DNA of 64,000 nt from Sphaerulina vaccinii (lineage: Eukaryota; Ascomycota; Dothideomycetes; Mycosphaerellales; Mycosphaerellaceae), in NCBI GenBank assembly GCA_022570795.1, contig JAKUDP010000004.1, forward strand, positions 1,984,001 to 2,048,000. Reading direction: 5' to 3'. The position numbers were made by a program, and so were the translations under genes. Position 1 is the first letter of the stretch, and each line of letters begins with the position of its first letter. The notes beneath the pieces were generated by a model. That model had not been told where the DNA came from. It made no database searches and was given only the letters and a program-made list of their open reading frames with translations. Shown here one piece after another: positions 34,994-45,368 of this stretch.

Positions 34994-36959
34994 CTACTGT
35001 CCAAAGCTGTTGACAACACTCAAGTAGAACGCGTTCGACCGAATAGAATTCGTCCTCTCCGCCTTATACAAGTAACAGCCCTCCATCGTCGGTGCAGTAA
35101 AGGTGATAGCACCGTCGCTACCTGCAACGGCTGCATTACCAAGAGTCGCGCCCGATGCTGGAATCGTGTTGCCGCTGTTAGGATTACCAGCGAGAACAGT
35201 CAACGAGACAGTATCTCCAGGTCTAACCACAGCGAAATCCCGGTCGAGACCAAGAAATACTCTATTAGGTGCAAACGCGTCGAATGCCCAAAGCCCCTCG
35301 TCATCAGGCGAGACCTGCTCCTGACAACCACCACGAGCAGTGAAGATGCGGTTTCTGAGCACTCCCCAGAATTGGCTGCCGCTCGAGGATGTTTGGGAGA
35401 TGCTGTTGATGAAGAAGTCCTGGAATTGGTTGGAGTAAGTGCCATCAAAGCCGAAGCCCGCCTGTCTGCCAGCGGAATCAATACTTGTTGTGAGAGTGCC
35501 ACCTGGTGCGGGATTGGCGTTGTTGTTCGTGCCGTCGCAGAGATGCGTGCCGCCGCTGGGTGTGGTGATGTTCGCGGGTCCAGCCACAATGCATCCGTCG
35601 TAAATGTTGCCTTCAGAGCCGCCCTCGATGCGGAACCTGTTGTTGGTTGCACCAGGCGCGATGCCACTTTGTGTGCAGGTATATGTGCCGGCGGTTGTGT
35701 ATGTTGTTGCTGTGACAGGTCCGCAGAGATTGCCAGTGAATGTTGTGGCTGTTGAGGTCTGGCAGCTGATGGAGGTCTGAAAGGAGTTGCGTTCAGTAAC
35801 TTCTCGAGCATTGATTGCCATGGAAGAGTGGTCAGCTTACAGATGTGATCGTAGTCGTAATAGACACTGTTGCGTCGCTTGGTTGACTTGCAGTAACCGT
35901 TGCTGTCACAGTATTCGTAGCAAAAGTTGTGGTAAAGGTGGCATCGGCCGGGGCGCTGGCAGTAACCTGAAGGGGGCGAGCATCAGCGCATGTTCAACAT
36001 ATGATAGAGCAACTTCGCAACGAGGCAGCTCGTCGATACATACCGTGCTAGTAATCGTTGCCGAAGTGACAGTAGTGGTCACAGTAGATTTGACACCATA
36101 ACCATAGCCATACTAACGAAAGATTAGCAGTCTGATCTCTCGAAACTCATGTCTGGGAGAACGTACCCCAGGTGCAGTAACAGTCGTCTTGCAAGTCGAA
36201 GTAGAAGTAACACGGGTAACATAAGTCTTAGGCAAGAAGCAAGCACAAGCACTGCTGATCTTAGCCTTCAGAGCTTGTCCGTTACCACAGTTCTTAGACA
36301 GCTCCTTTGGTATGGATGGAGCATATCTCTCTTCAAGGTCTCTCTTCTTGAATTCAGGATCTGTGCCTCGTACGCGATACGAGACGCTCGTGGGCAACGC
36401 GGGTGTGATAGTGGTTGTGGCACAGATGGAAGAGGTTGTTTCTTCAGTGGTGGTCGAGATCGTTTGTGTGACGGTGTTCTGGCCTGGTGTCACTGTATTG
36501 CTTGCCGTGCTGGTCGCTGTTACGAGTTGCGTGACGGTGTTTTGAGCTGGCGTTGCGGTGACCTGTGAGTATTGGGATCATGGATTAGCAGGTTTCTCGA
36601 ATACGGTGAGTGTACGCCGCGACGTACCGTGGAAGTTTGCGTCGCAGAGATAGTTTGAGTAACGACATGTCGCGGCTTAGGTGTAGTCGTATAGGTCTGT
36701 GTGGTAGTCTTCACAACAGTGCTGGTCGAAGTTGGTCTCGAGATGTAAGTCTTGCAGAACGAGTAGGCAATCGCGGATGACTTCGGCACATTGCGAATTG
36801 AAGAGAAGCATTTGTCTGTCGTCAGTCAGCAAAAGCCAAACCGGCGATGCATCTACGTCCGCGACTTACCAGCTTGCAGGCTGGCTGAGAACCATATCCA
36901 TATTGTGGAGACGCGTGAGCCAACGCGCCAAGAAGGAGAAGTGAGCTTGCGAGCTTCAC
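34994..36959 (-). CDS. secreted Thr-rich protein with DUF4430-like and Ig-like C-terminal domains
   Basis: Proposed exons: 36870-36959, 36628-36780, 36167-36562, 36044-36112, 35841-35966 and 34994-35776 (about 538 aa). The first exon encodes a signal peptide (VKLASSLLLLGALAHA) followed by SPQYGYGSQPAC. The middle exons are Thr/Val-rich, with repeated blocks such as TVTQTIS and a KKRDLEER Kex2-like site, then CxC(F) Cys motifs. The last exon has a compact region with SGSQFWGVLRNRIFTA and GLWAFDAF, as in DUF4430/transcobalamin-like beta-grasp domains, then an Ig-like end (VRPGDTVSLTVLAG...ITFTAPTMEGCYLYKAERTNSIRSNAF). The first codon of the signal-peptide frame is GTG, not ATG, and there is no in-frame ATG in front. 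The acceptor of exon 2 is uncertain. The domain assignment is inference. Confidence 0.7.
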
Positions 36960-38191
36960 GGTAGCGAGCGTAAGTTGGCGGTGGTCTCCTGGGTGTCCTG
37001 CAGAGAGTCAAGTGCGGATGAGGAGTATATACCTAGAGTCAACCCCCTCACGACAGAAACATGCCGTCCCTGCTACGAAAGCACCCGGCATAGGCGATGG
37101 CTTCAGCCTAGCATCGTCAATGTTCATGTCAAGATGCACTTCTGGCCAGTAGGATGCGGTCCTGATTTCACTGTGCTTGTTATACAGGAGCTAACATGAA
37201 CACTGTTCGCCTCGAAGCGACATTAACTGCGGCTAGACGTGCCTGCTCCAGTGTCTATGACCTTTAGCTTCGTTTCGCCCTCGTTGTATGGACTCGGAGT
37301 AGTATCCGATCAAATGCGTTTGGCATAGACGAAATTGGTTCAGGACTGTGGCTTGCTGTAAGGCGAAGCCACGTGCTATATGTGCTCGAAAGGGGAAGGT
37401 CGAATTCATGCTGGATAGGGATGTGGATTTACGGTATATTAAGAATCAGCGGACTATATACCGTATAGTCTACCGGTATATACTGATATATACCGCAGAG
37501 TCATGAGTCAAGCGAGCCTGAAAACGGACGATTACCAGACTTAACGAGGCTTCCAGCTAGTTATCGACGTATGACATAGCTCTCTAGTATGTATATACGG
37601 AGGCCGACCCCATCGAGGACGTATACACTGCATACTATACGTGTCATACAGCTTATACAAAACTGTATGCTCCATCCCTAATGCTGGAGACCTATTTCGG
37701 TATGGTCGGTTGAGTCAAAAGTCTGCTTCTGCGAGTCGGCATGCAATGATCGTGCATTGGTCCAGATACTGACAGGAGCTCGTCAACTAGCGACCTTTAG
37801 TTGCACGTTGGTGGATACCCAGACAAGAGGGGTCCTTATACTGCGTACAGTGCGGCCGACTCGTCCGCAGCGTAATAACTGAATTGACAGAGACGCTAGT
37901 ACGAGCAGTTCGACAAGGAATATTCGGGTTAAAGCGCAGTGATTCTAGAGGTCCGGAGGCAAAGATATCCACTTCGCATTGACAGCGGTCAACACATCTC
38001 TTGACGCTGCGAGTGAAAACGCTGTTGCCTTTTCGAGCGATAAAGGGCCCAGTTCTCCAGTTTCAGAAAAGAGGACCACTCTGACGACAGCGACGATAAT
38101 CGCGTCTTTCTCGGCACTTGTCGCCGTCGCTGGTGGGAACTGCTGATATCTGACCTGCAACCTGCAACTAAAGGTCGCTACTATGAAGCTA
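36960..38191. other. intergenic region with AT-rich palindromic patches
   Basis: A TATATA motif on the minus strand near 37025-37032 lies about 70 bp before the signal-peptide exon of the Thr-rich protein, which supports that 5' end. Around 37430-37500 the sequence is rich in short tatatac/gtatata palindromes. No gene is supported. Confidence 0.45.
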
Positions 38192-38523
38192 TCAGTATTT
38201 GCCAAGCAGCTCCTTCTTGTTCAATACTTGGTCTCCAAAGTATGATGAGAGACTTCGAGAGATCTCCTCCGCGGTCACTGATGCGTGTCTCGGCTCGTAG
38301 CAAGAGATGGCTGTTCTTAGCGTGCATTGTAATGGTAAGAACTTGCGCTTTCTTTGACTAGCCCGAGCTTCCCGGGGTGATAAGCGAGAGATGCCAAGGG
38401 CGTGAACCTAGACAGATTTTCATTGTCGCATACCATCAGTGTGTCCATCTCATAACGCCAGTACTTCTCGACTGAAGCTCGGAGAAGGTCATGATGCCTT
38501 TGTATCAACTGCTTCGGCCTCAA
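38192..38523 (-). pseudogene. short unrecognised coding remnant with frame change
   Basis: From the ATG at 38523 the frame encodes MRPKQLIQRHHDLLRASVEK and about 36 further residues to LGLV. A different frame then stays open from about 38354 to a stop at 38192 (RTAISCYEPRHASVT..., ending LNKKELLGKY). Losing one base at about 38355 would explain the change. There is no splice pair that joins them well. I do not recognise the protein, and both halves could be chance. Confidence 0.25.
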
Positions 38524-38616
38524 GTTGACGAGCGAGGGAGTGGTTCCACAGCAAGATGTGCTGAATTCTGCTAATCACATACCCTTCATGATCTTGGATG
38601 TCAGCTGTCTACCACC

Positions 38617-39556
38617 TCACCCCTTCACATCCCGTATAGTAATAGTATACTTCTGCCTCATCCACGTCGAAAGCCCCAGTACAAGCTCACCAGAAAGTAA
38701 CCTCTGCTCATTGCGCATGACGCACTCCACGTCCAAACCTACACCACTTTGAGCAGCAACTTCTTCGACCATCTGCTTGAAAGACTCCTCGTTATGTCGA
38801 TATGTCGTTCCACTTCGTGCAGTAATCTGATTGAGCTCTCCGGGTTCCGTGATACCTGCTTGTCTCCCAAAGATAGTAGATCCACGCTTCTGCTTGAGCA
38901 GAGCAACACACTTGGAAACTGCTTCGATTTGTTCGTCCCGCGAGAAGAGGTGAAAGAAAGAGGAGGCGTGGATATAATCGTAAGCTCCATTCTGCAGACC
39001 GGCGGTCTCTGGGGCGAAGAAATCGCCAGTCTTGAAGGTCGCCTGTAGCTTATCTTTGTCGCGGAAGAGATCGTAGCCTAGAGCAATGAAGTCGGCATCG
39101 AGCTCACTGCCTGTGAGATTTGTCGCCGGTGCTCCATCGTAGACTAGCTTGCGTATGTCCTGGCCGAAGCAGCAGCCTAGATCGAGGAGAGTTGCTCCAT
39201 GCTTGAGATCTCCTAGGACCTTTGGGTAAATGGTGTGGTCTCCAATGCTGAATTCGAGGAAGCCATAGCGGCCAATGCATGGATATCGGAATGTCTTCCA
39301 GGCTCGATCGCGCTGAGTGTGTTAGCATGCGTTTGCCACGGCTCTGCGCAATAAGAGCTGCTGGGCTGGCGATACTGAAAGCATTAGCTTCAGAGACAGG
39401 AGGCGAGCTTACGACTTTGCGAATATGAGGCACAAGCTCACTCTCCGGTATGTCGCTGTATGTGGTGAATATGGCCATGCACTCATCGGAAATGACCGGG
39501 TCTTCCTCGACGAAGAACTTCTGAATGTTGTCGTCTGTAATGGCGACTCTTGACAT
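38617..39556 (-). CDS. SAM-dependent methyltransferase (class I)
   Basis: Two exons: 39413-39556 and 38617-39312, with a 100-bp intron, giving 279 aa. Motif I is TLLDLGCCFG at residues 89-98, with the acidic residue of motif II in LTGSELDADFIALG and GDFFAPE as a motif III-like site. YDYIHASSFFHLFSRDEQIEAV is typical of small-molecule methyltransferases. The C-terminus (WMRQKYTITIRDVKG) closes the fold. It resembles fungal secondary-metabolite O-/C-methyltransferases, but no synthase is near, so the substrate is unknown. The frame continuity across the junction and the absence of stops in exon 2 support the model. The second Cys in GCC replaces the usual small residue of the glycine loop, which is tolerated in relatives. 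Confidence 0.85.
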
Positions 39557-40310
39557 CTTGGTGGCGCTGCGAAGGTGTGGAGGTGAGTTGAGGGGATGAG
39601 GTTCCTATAGCAAATGTATGATATATGTTTCGTCACCTTCGTACGAGTGTCCCGGGTGCTCGGCAGTTAAGTTGATGCAAGGCAATCACACCTGCAGAGC
39701 GGAGCGGTATGCGGTATTCTTGGTATCGATTATTCATCTGGAGCTTCTTGCCATGTTTCAACGTCACTGACGCGCTGCAAAGTGTGTCGATTCGATCTGG
39801 TTATGGACTAGCATTGCCGTGTTTCCAGAGCTTTGCTGAGGCGCGTTCCTGGCAGGCAGAGCAGTAGTGGCGTCTCTCCAAGGTGAACATGACAACCATT
39901 CTTGGCCGCTGCCGTCTTGCCTCACTTCTGAGGCGCGATGATTTCCGTGAAGAAGGAAAGAAGGAAGGATCTAGTTCTGGTGAGTGTATCGCGAGCATCT
40001 CCTGATCGCGTCAGCTCCCTGCAGATCGATCGTCATATCGGCCAAGGCAAAAACACGTGCTGCAACTTCTCTTCTCAACTGCAGTTCAGTAGGTAGGAAG
40101 CAGCAACATCTTCTTCAGTACACACCGAACGGATATACAGCTTACTATACACGCGTCGACTTCACTCGGACCGAGCAGCGATTCGTGACGATAGCGATTC
40201 CTGGAGACTGGTCAGCACGCTATTTCCATCCTGACCTGATTGACCCTGGTTCCTGGCATGGGGGAGCCTGCAAGCATATATCACGTTGCAGAGACAGTAA
40301 TCCCGCCAAC
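39557..40310. other. divergent intergenic region
   Basis: Between a minus-strand methyltransferase and a plus-strand hydrolase. An open frame extends upstream of the hydrolase ATG to 39984, but it shows no coding character and is probably 5'UTR. Confidence 0.5.
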
Positions 40311-41864
40311 ATGAACTCCTCCTCCCAGCAACCACCACACTCACAGGCAGAGCCGGAGACGATTGAAATGGACGGCGCGCCGACGAGTCCGGGCGTGGAC
40401 CGGAGGAAGTCGTTTCTGCCAAACCTGCCAAATCTGCTTCCACACGCCTACAAGGACACACGCGATAAGAGACAGTACATCGCCGTCAACAACCGCCCGC
40501 GATGGGCACTACATCTTCAAGCGACGTTCTGGCGTGTTCTCATGCAACTGGGCATGTTCTTCCACCGCTTTGCGCGCCCACGACCGCCGAAGCCAACTTT
40601 CTACCGCATGATCGATAGCACCGTATCAGGCAGTCCGGGTCAAATCTGTCTGTACTTCTACACGCCATTGGACTACGATGCGCAGAAGAGGCTATGGACA
40701 GGACGACCGGAGACATACGAAGAAGAGGATGTAGAGATGCAGACTCCGCGAGACAGACAGAAGGCGAGGATGAGCATCGGGTCTATTGGCGAAGGCCTGT
40801 CAAGAAGGAGCAAGAGCTTTCGGAGGTGGGGAGGCTACCCGGTCATCATCAACTTCCATGGTGGTGGCTTTACGCTGGGATCACCACACGACGATGCGAG
40901 ATGGTGTGGGACAGTTGTGACAGAACTGAATGCCGTGGTAATCTCGGTCGACTATCGAAGAGCGCCGGAACATCCGTTCCCGACAGCAGTAGAAGATGGC
41001 GTAGATGCAGTACTCTGGGTCCACAAGCATGCAGATGAACTTGGACTCAATCGAAACAAAATCATGCTTTCTGGCTTCTCTTCGGGCGGCAACATGGCCT
41101 TTACAGTACCGTTGCGACTGTACGATCAGTTGACTGGCTTTCATCGCGAGGCTACAGTAGAGCCACAGGCGCAGGATGGCAGCGAAGCAGGAGCTGCATA
41201 TGTCTACAGACCATCATCTCCAGAAGATTCAGCATCGAGCAGTTCCACAAAAGTGCCGAGCAATCCCCATGACCAAGTGCTGGATCCCAACAAACCTCCG
41301 CCACCAATGCCAAAAAGCATTATGAAGAACTCAAACGTCTTCAGGGAGCAGCACATGGAGGTGCCCGAGATACAAATCCGTGGCATTGTACCCTGGTATC
41401 CTTCTCTGGACTACACGAGAACACGCGAAGAACGGAGAGCAACCGGGTTGCGGGCCGACCAGGAGTTGCCGGCATTCTTCACCAACCTCTTCGACGACTC
41501 ATATCTGCATCCTCCGAAGGATGTCACACTCGACTCTCCATACCTGTCACCAGCTGTGGCACCGACCGACTTACTCCGCAACGCACTACCAGACGAGATC
41601 ATCATGCACACATGCGAATACGACATGCTATTGGACGAAGGCAAGACTTTCTACGAGCGACTGACATCCGACGACATTGGCAAGAACGTCACGTATACAA
41701 TGGTGCCAGGCGTAGCCCATGGCTGGGACAAGGCTCCAAATCCCCTGAGACCTACGCCAGGAGTCAAAGAGTACTATCTCAAGGCTTGCAAGGATATGCG
41801 ACGCATTCTGGGTGAGCGAAGGGTGAATAGTATGGCGAATCAAAGACAGAGTGTCGTGAATTGA
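40311..41864 (+). CDS. alpha/beta hydrolase, hormone-sensitive-lipase family
   Basis: Intronless, 517 aa from the ATG at 40311. The HSL oxyanion-hole motif HGGGF starts at residue 183. The nucleophile elbow GFSSGG places the serine at residue 257. The acidic residue is in EYDMLLDEG and the histidine in VPGVAHGWDK near the C-terminus, so the triad is complete. A Ser/Pro-rich loop of about 80 residues (PSSPEDSASSSS..., PPPPMPKS) is inserted between the nucleophile and the C-terminal part. The long, charged N-terminus has a hydrophobic patch near 60-85, so it may associate with lipid droplets or ER. Members hydrolyse short esters or acylglycerols. The codon frame upstream of 40311 is open but lacks family residues. 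Confidence 0.88.
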   Translation: MNSSSQQPPHSQAEPETIEMDGAPTSPGVDRRKSFLPNLPNLLPHAYKDTRDKRQYIAVNNRPRWALHLQATFWRVLMQLGMFFHRFARPRPPKPTFYRMIDSTVSGSPGQICLYFYTPLDYDAQKRLWTGRPETYEEEDVEMQTPRDRQKARMSIGSIGEGLSRRSKSFRRWGGYPVIINFHGGGFTLGSPHDDARWCGTVVTELNAVVISVDYRRAPEHPFPTAVEDGVDAVLWVHKHADELGLNRNKIMLSGFSSGGNMAFTVPLRLYDQLTGFHREATVEPQAQDGSEAGAAYVYRPSSPEDSASSSSTKVPSNPHDQVLDPNKPPPPMPKSIMKNSNVFREQHMEVPEIQIRGIVPWYPSLDYTRTREERRATGLRADQELPAFFTNLFDDSYLHPPKDVTLDSPYLSPAVAPTDLLRNALPDEIIMHTCEYDMLLDEGKTFYERLTSDDIGKNVTYTMVPGVAHGWDKAPNPLRPTPGVKEYYLKACKDMRRILGERRVNSMANQRQSVVN

Positions 41865-42273
41865 GACTTTTGAGCGTTTCTTGATATGTATTTTAGCGGC
41901 TAAAGTGTGAAATTAGGAACTACAGTGACATAGATCGACCAATGCACATGAGCAGGATCATGGAAAGACTGATTTCATCGACGCCAGATCTCCGAGACCT
42001 TGCTACCACGATGAGACAGAGACGCCGATGTGAAAGGATGCAAGTCGAGACTGCTCAATGTCTTCAAGAATTCAACAAAGAAAGACACTTGCGAGGTCTC
42101 AGATGTCTGTGCTTTGTCCATCCTAATGCGGTCAGACAGCACTCCTTCAATGCAGCAGTATATCATTCCCGACTGCGGTCAGCAAGGACTTCGACAGTCA
42201 AGTATATGAGGCATGACACTGACCTCTCTACTGTACTGATAAACCAGATCCGGATGCAAGCTTTCCAGCAAAG
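41865..42273. other. intergenic region between two plus-strand genes
   Basis: This 409-bp gap contains a 117-codon frame (41942-42295) without domain or splice support. It presumably includes the promoter of the DOT1-like gene. Confidence 0.4.
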
Positions 42274-43626
42274 ATGTGGTACATGCCAACAGTAACCGCC
42301 AAATCGTTCGGTACATGGCAAACATTCTTCGAGCAAAGCAATGAAACTCCCTTGAAGCGTTCAGCTTTCAGCAATCGAAAGCGACTAAGCACTCCGAACG
42401 GCACCGGCTTTACGCCTTCAACATCAAATCAAAATGACCAAATGGTCAGGAAAATCCCTCCCACCCTCCCAGATCTCCACCACTCAGCAGACAACAACGA
42501 AGCCTCTCCTCACGATCTTCAACTCACCTATCCTTCCGGAGCAAAAGAACACTTCGCCTTCGGCAAACGCTTCCAAAAGCGTACACATCGCTACGCTCGA
42601 ATTCTCTCTCCAATCGAAGACCTCATCCGCACGATAGAAGTCCTGTGTATCCAATCCGGCTCGAACACAAAAGCCGAACTTCAGGTCATGCGTCGTCTAC
42701 TTCAAACAGCCTACGATAACCGCTCGAATCTTGTTGCAGCGGGTTTACCCTCCCTTCAAGACCTCATCATGCATAACATCCACTACCCTGCTCGCCAGTC
42801 CCGCCTCCCTTTGACGCCCGTCTTAGTAGAACATTTCTTCGACCAACTCCACGATCGCTGTATAGCTGATATCGCACACTTGTTAGAACGTCCTGGTACC
42901 GCATCGCGCGAAACTACTTATGGAGAACTTACACCGTCTTTTATCTCAACGCTGATCCTCCAAACCGAACTTACTCAAGAAAGTACATTTCTCGACTTGG
43001 GAAGTGGTGTCGGACAAATTCCTATGCAGTGTTCCCTTGAAACGGGATGTATGAGTTATGGGGTTGAGAGGGAGGGGAGGGTACATGCTGTTGCTGTTAC
43101 GCATTTACAGCAATTTGAGAGTAGGGCGAAGTTGTGGGGTTTGGAAGAAGGACATGGGAAGGTACATCTCAGGAAAGGAGATTTTTTGGCTTCGGGTTTC
43201 GTTGGGGAGTTGGTAGGGAAGGCTGATGTGGTACTTGTGAATAATTTAAAATTAGAGCCTGAGACTGATGTGAAGTTGCAAGGCATGTTGGCCAGAGGGT
43301 TGAAGAGGGGTGCGAAAGTGGTTAGTACGAGGCCTTTGGTGCCTATTGGGAGGAAGAGAGGGCGTGATGGAGTGGAGGTGGTGGAAAAGGGTGAGGGGAA
43401 GAAGAAGAGCAAGGTGGGGAGACCGAGGAAGATTGTCAAGTTGCCTATGTCGATGCCTACGCCACCGCCGTCGCCGGAGCCGGAGTTTGTGGTCGAAGGT
43501 GATGAGATGTTGGTTGAGAGAAGTGGCGAGGGTGATGTGTGGACGTGGAATCAGTATGTTTATGCTGCTGGGAGTGTGAGTTGGAGTGACAAGAGAGGGT
43601 TGTACTACATTTCGGTGAAGAAGTAG
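42274..43626 (+). CDS. DOT1-like histone H3-K79 methyltransferase
   Basis: Intronless, 450 aa. The DOT1 signature is present in order: a helical region before TTYGELTPSFISTLI (Y216), then FLDLGSGVGQIPMQC (motif I, residues 239-251), the YGVE acidic motif II, RAKLWGLE, KGDFL and VVLVNNLKLEPETD. This is the order in yeast Dot1 and human DOT1L, which methylate lysine 79 of nucleosomal H3. The C-terminal third differs from the canonical layout: a basic AT-hook-like patch (KKSKVGRPRKIVK) followed by a proline-rich acidic stretch is inserted before the final strand (VYAAGSVSWSDKRGLYYISVKK). The N-terminus is low-complexity. It may be the main DOT1 of the organism or a paralogue; a genome-wide count would tell. 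Nuclear location is inferred from the basic segments. Confidence 0.85.
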   Translation: MWYMPTVTAKSFGTWQTFFEQSNETPLKRSAFSNRKRLSTPNGTGFTPSTSNQNDQMVRKIPPTLPDLHHSADNNEASPHDLQLTYPSGAKEHFAFGKRFQKRTHRYARILSPIEDLIRTIEVLCIQSGSNTKAELQVMRRLLQTAYDNRSNLVAAGLPSLQDLIMHNIHYPARQSRLPLTPVLVEHFFDQLHDRCIADIAHLLERPGTASRETTYGELTPSFISTLILQTELTQESTFLDLGSGVGQIPMQCSLETGCMSYGVEREGRVHAVAVTHLQQFESRAKLWGLEEGHGKVHLRKGDFLASGFVGELVGKADVVLVNNLKLEPETDVKLQGMLARGLKRGAKVVSTRPLVPIGRKRGRDGVEVVEKGEGKKKSKVGRPRKIVKLPMSMPTPPPSPEPEFVVEGDEMLVERSGEGDVWTWNQYVYAAGSVSWSDKRGLYYISVKK

Positions 43627-43906
43627 TGTCATTGCGGCCAGCCGCCATTTCGTTATATGCATGAACTCCATCTATCTGCCATTGTTGTGTCCAAAATGAG
43701 TGTGTGTGTCGAAAAGGCCGCCCAGCTTCAGTGACGCCGCAAGAAGCATTTACGCTAGGATTTCTTGTCATGTGAAGTGGTCGCGGTGAAATGCTGACTC
43801 ATTTGTCTCGAAGTCGTAAGATCGTGCGCGGAAGGCATTGAAAGTTCGTTGGGTTTCGTAGTATGTTGCAGAACGTCGAAATCGCTTCGTGAGGAACGTC
43901 TGTGAC

Positions 43907-43955
43907 CTTGTCAGTATTGCTCTTGACTTCTCGTAAATTTGTGCTGCTGACTTAC
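43907..43955 (-). other. putative 3'UTR intron of the 43983 gene
   Basis: On the minus strand this 49-bp piece has a gtaagt donor and a ctgacaag acceptor, and lies just after the stop codon of the gene ending at 43983. It is about 75% identical to an equal-length piece at 45242-45290, after the next minus-strand gene. Confidence 0.5.
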
Positions 43956-43982
43956 GAGTGTCCACGAGAGGAAGACTTAGCT

Positions 43983-44477
43983 TCACCAGAACAACCACTT
44001 TGCTGGTGGCTCGGGCAGGTTCTCAACCTCTGGGGCAGGGTAGATGAGCTTGAGGCCTGATATCGGGAACAGCGGCAAAGCATCTTGCATGAGCTGATAG
44101 AAGAAGCAGGCAAGAGCCAGAAGCAGAAGAACGAAGAGTGCTAGCGCCACGGGATGCCGTCTCATGATCTTCAGCAGAATCTTCAAGCACTTTCCGAGAC
44201 TGATGTACACCCGTGTATCTGGTGGGGCGTAGACAAGCGACGACTCTGGGCCCAGCTCTTCTCTGTTCTCCCTCGAACCCTTGGAGTTCTCGTAATAGTT
44301 GATCTTTTGGTAATGTCGCTTGAGGGCGGATATGACATCGGCTTTCAGCCCGGATTCCAAGTGCAGGTCGAAGTGACGAGCGTACTCAAGCAAAATCGGC
44401 GAAGCTAGCTTGTAGTCGGGTTCGATGGAGTAGTCGCGGCGGAAAATTGCCTCCAAGCGGCGTATGACAGACTCCAT
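43983..44477 (-). CDS. small single-pass membrane protein, unknown
   Basis: Intronless coding part, 164 aa. The N-terminal ~105 residues are charged (FRRDYSIEPDYKLASPILLEYARHF, then ALKRHYQKINYYENS), followed by a strong membrane helix (PVALALFVLLLLALACFFYQL) and a short exposed C-terminus ending EPPAKWLFW. No family is recognised. A putative 53-bp 5'UTR intron (44485-44537) and a 49-bp 3'UTR intron surround it, both with counterparts of the same length at the gene ending at 45369. A TATAAAG element lies near 44671-44680 on the minus strand. The ATG is the first codon after the 5'UTR acceptor. Confidence 0.65.
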   Translation of the reverse strand: MESVIRRLEAIFRRDYSIEPDYKLASPILLEYARHFDLHLESGLKADVISALKRHYQKINYYENSKGSRENREELGPESSLVYAPPDTRVYISLGKCLKILLKIMRRHPVALALFVLLLLALACFFYQLMQDALPLFPISGLKLIYPAPEVENLPEPPAKWLFW

Positions 44478-44484
44478 GCTGAAG

Positions 44485-44537
44485 CTATGAAGTGAGGTCA
44501 GTCGTGTACAGATGCGCTATTGAGTGTGAGAACTAAC
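44485..44537 (-). other. putative 5'UTR intron of the 43983 gene
   Basis: A 53-bp segment with a gttag donor and a cttcatag acceptor, ending seven bases before the ATG. It aligns without gaps, at about two thirds identity, with the 53-bp segment at 45958-46010. Confidence 0.5.
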
Positions 44538-44670
44538 TGTGTGTGGTTACGGTCAGTGATGATGCGTGATGTTTGATTCGAGGCCGATGTTGCGAAAGAT
44601 ATTGGCTGTCGAAAGTCTTGGATGTCGATGCTGAAAGGTTGCAGATGTCGAGTGGAAGAAGTACCTGTCT

Positions 44671-44680
44671 GTCTTTATAG
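44671..44680 (-). promoter_or_regulatory. TATA-like box of the 43983 gene
   Basis: Reads ctataaagac on the minus strand, about 195 bp before the ATG at 44477. The putative 5'UTR intron lies between the two. Confidence 0.45.
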
Positions 44681-44739
44681 TGAGAAGAGTTGGCGGATGT
44701 CGGAGCGAGGTTCGACAATAGCATCGTTATCACTTACGA

Positions 44740-44941
44740 TCAATTATTGTCACATTCACACAATAGCATAAGTATCCACAATTGGCTCTTTACAGCCAAT
44801 GGAAAGTAGCGGTGAGCTCTGCAGCGTCAACTCACTCACATAGAGCCAGCCTCCGCGTGACCGTGGGTGTTTCAGGTCTTCAGACAGGTCCTCATCATCC
44901 GGCACGGGTGGTGCATGGTGACCATCAAACTGTGATTTCAT
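44740..44941 (-). CDS. possible 49-aa small protein
   Basis: Exon 1 (44840-44941) encodes an acidic peptide beginning MKSQFDGHHAPPVPDDEDLS and ending at a consensus gtgagt donor in phase 0. A 52-bp intron leads to 44740-44787, which adds SQLWILMLLCECDNN and a stop. The start, donor and intron length look gene-like, but the protein is very short and has no known relative. It may instead be the first exon of a lost longer gene. Confidence 0.3.
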
Positions 44942-45368
44942 AACTTCCTACTATGTCTCTCTGCCGTCCGATATCGACATATCAACAGTCTCTCCGTGCG
45001 CCTTCTGCCTTGGTGGGCCTGATTTCCCTTGAGGCTATGCGCCGCGGCGCTCTCCTTTCTCGTACTATCGTGGTAGCCGTGATCTCGTGTTATCGTACTG
45101 TCTGCAGTATATCCTCTTGTCGATCGGTAAACCCCAATGCCACGCTGAAATTTCGCTCAAAAGACCTAAACTAAATTCTTGTATCCGACATGTCGATCTT
45201 GAGGCCTTGGCCTATAGTAAGGTGCGGAAGCTGTCTGCAGACTTGTCAGTATTGCTCTCGACTTCTCGCCATACTGTGCTAGCCACTTACGTGTCTCCAG
45301 ACCTGGGAAGCAGTTCTTCCGCTATCGCTTTCTGTCCGGCTCTTCTGCTGCCATGACGTGTCTCAGAT
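44942..45368. other. intergenic region with the second copy of the 3'UTR intron
   Basis: No gene is supported. The segment 45242-45290 (minus strand, gtaagt...ctgacaag, 49 bp) is the counterpart of 43907-43955. Confidence 0.5.

Noticed and set aside
37430..37500. AT-rich palindromic patch as a replication origin or mobile element
   Set aside because: Only short tatatac palindromes, no terminal repeats and no defined ends.
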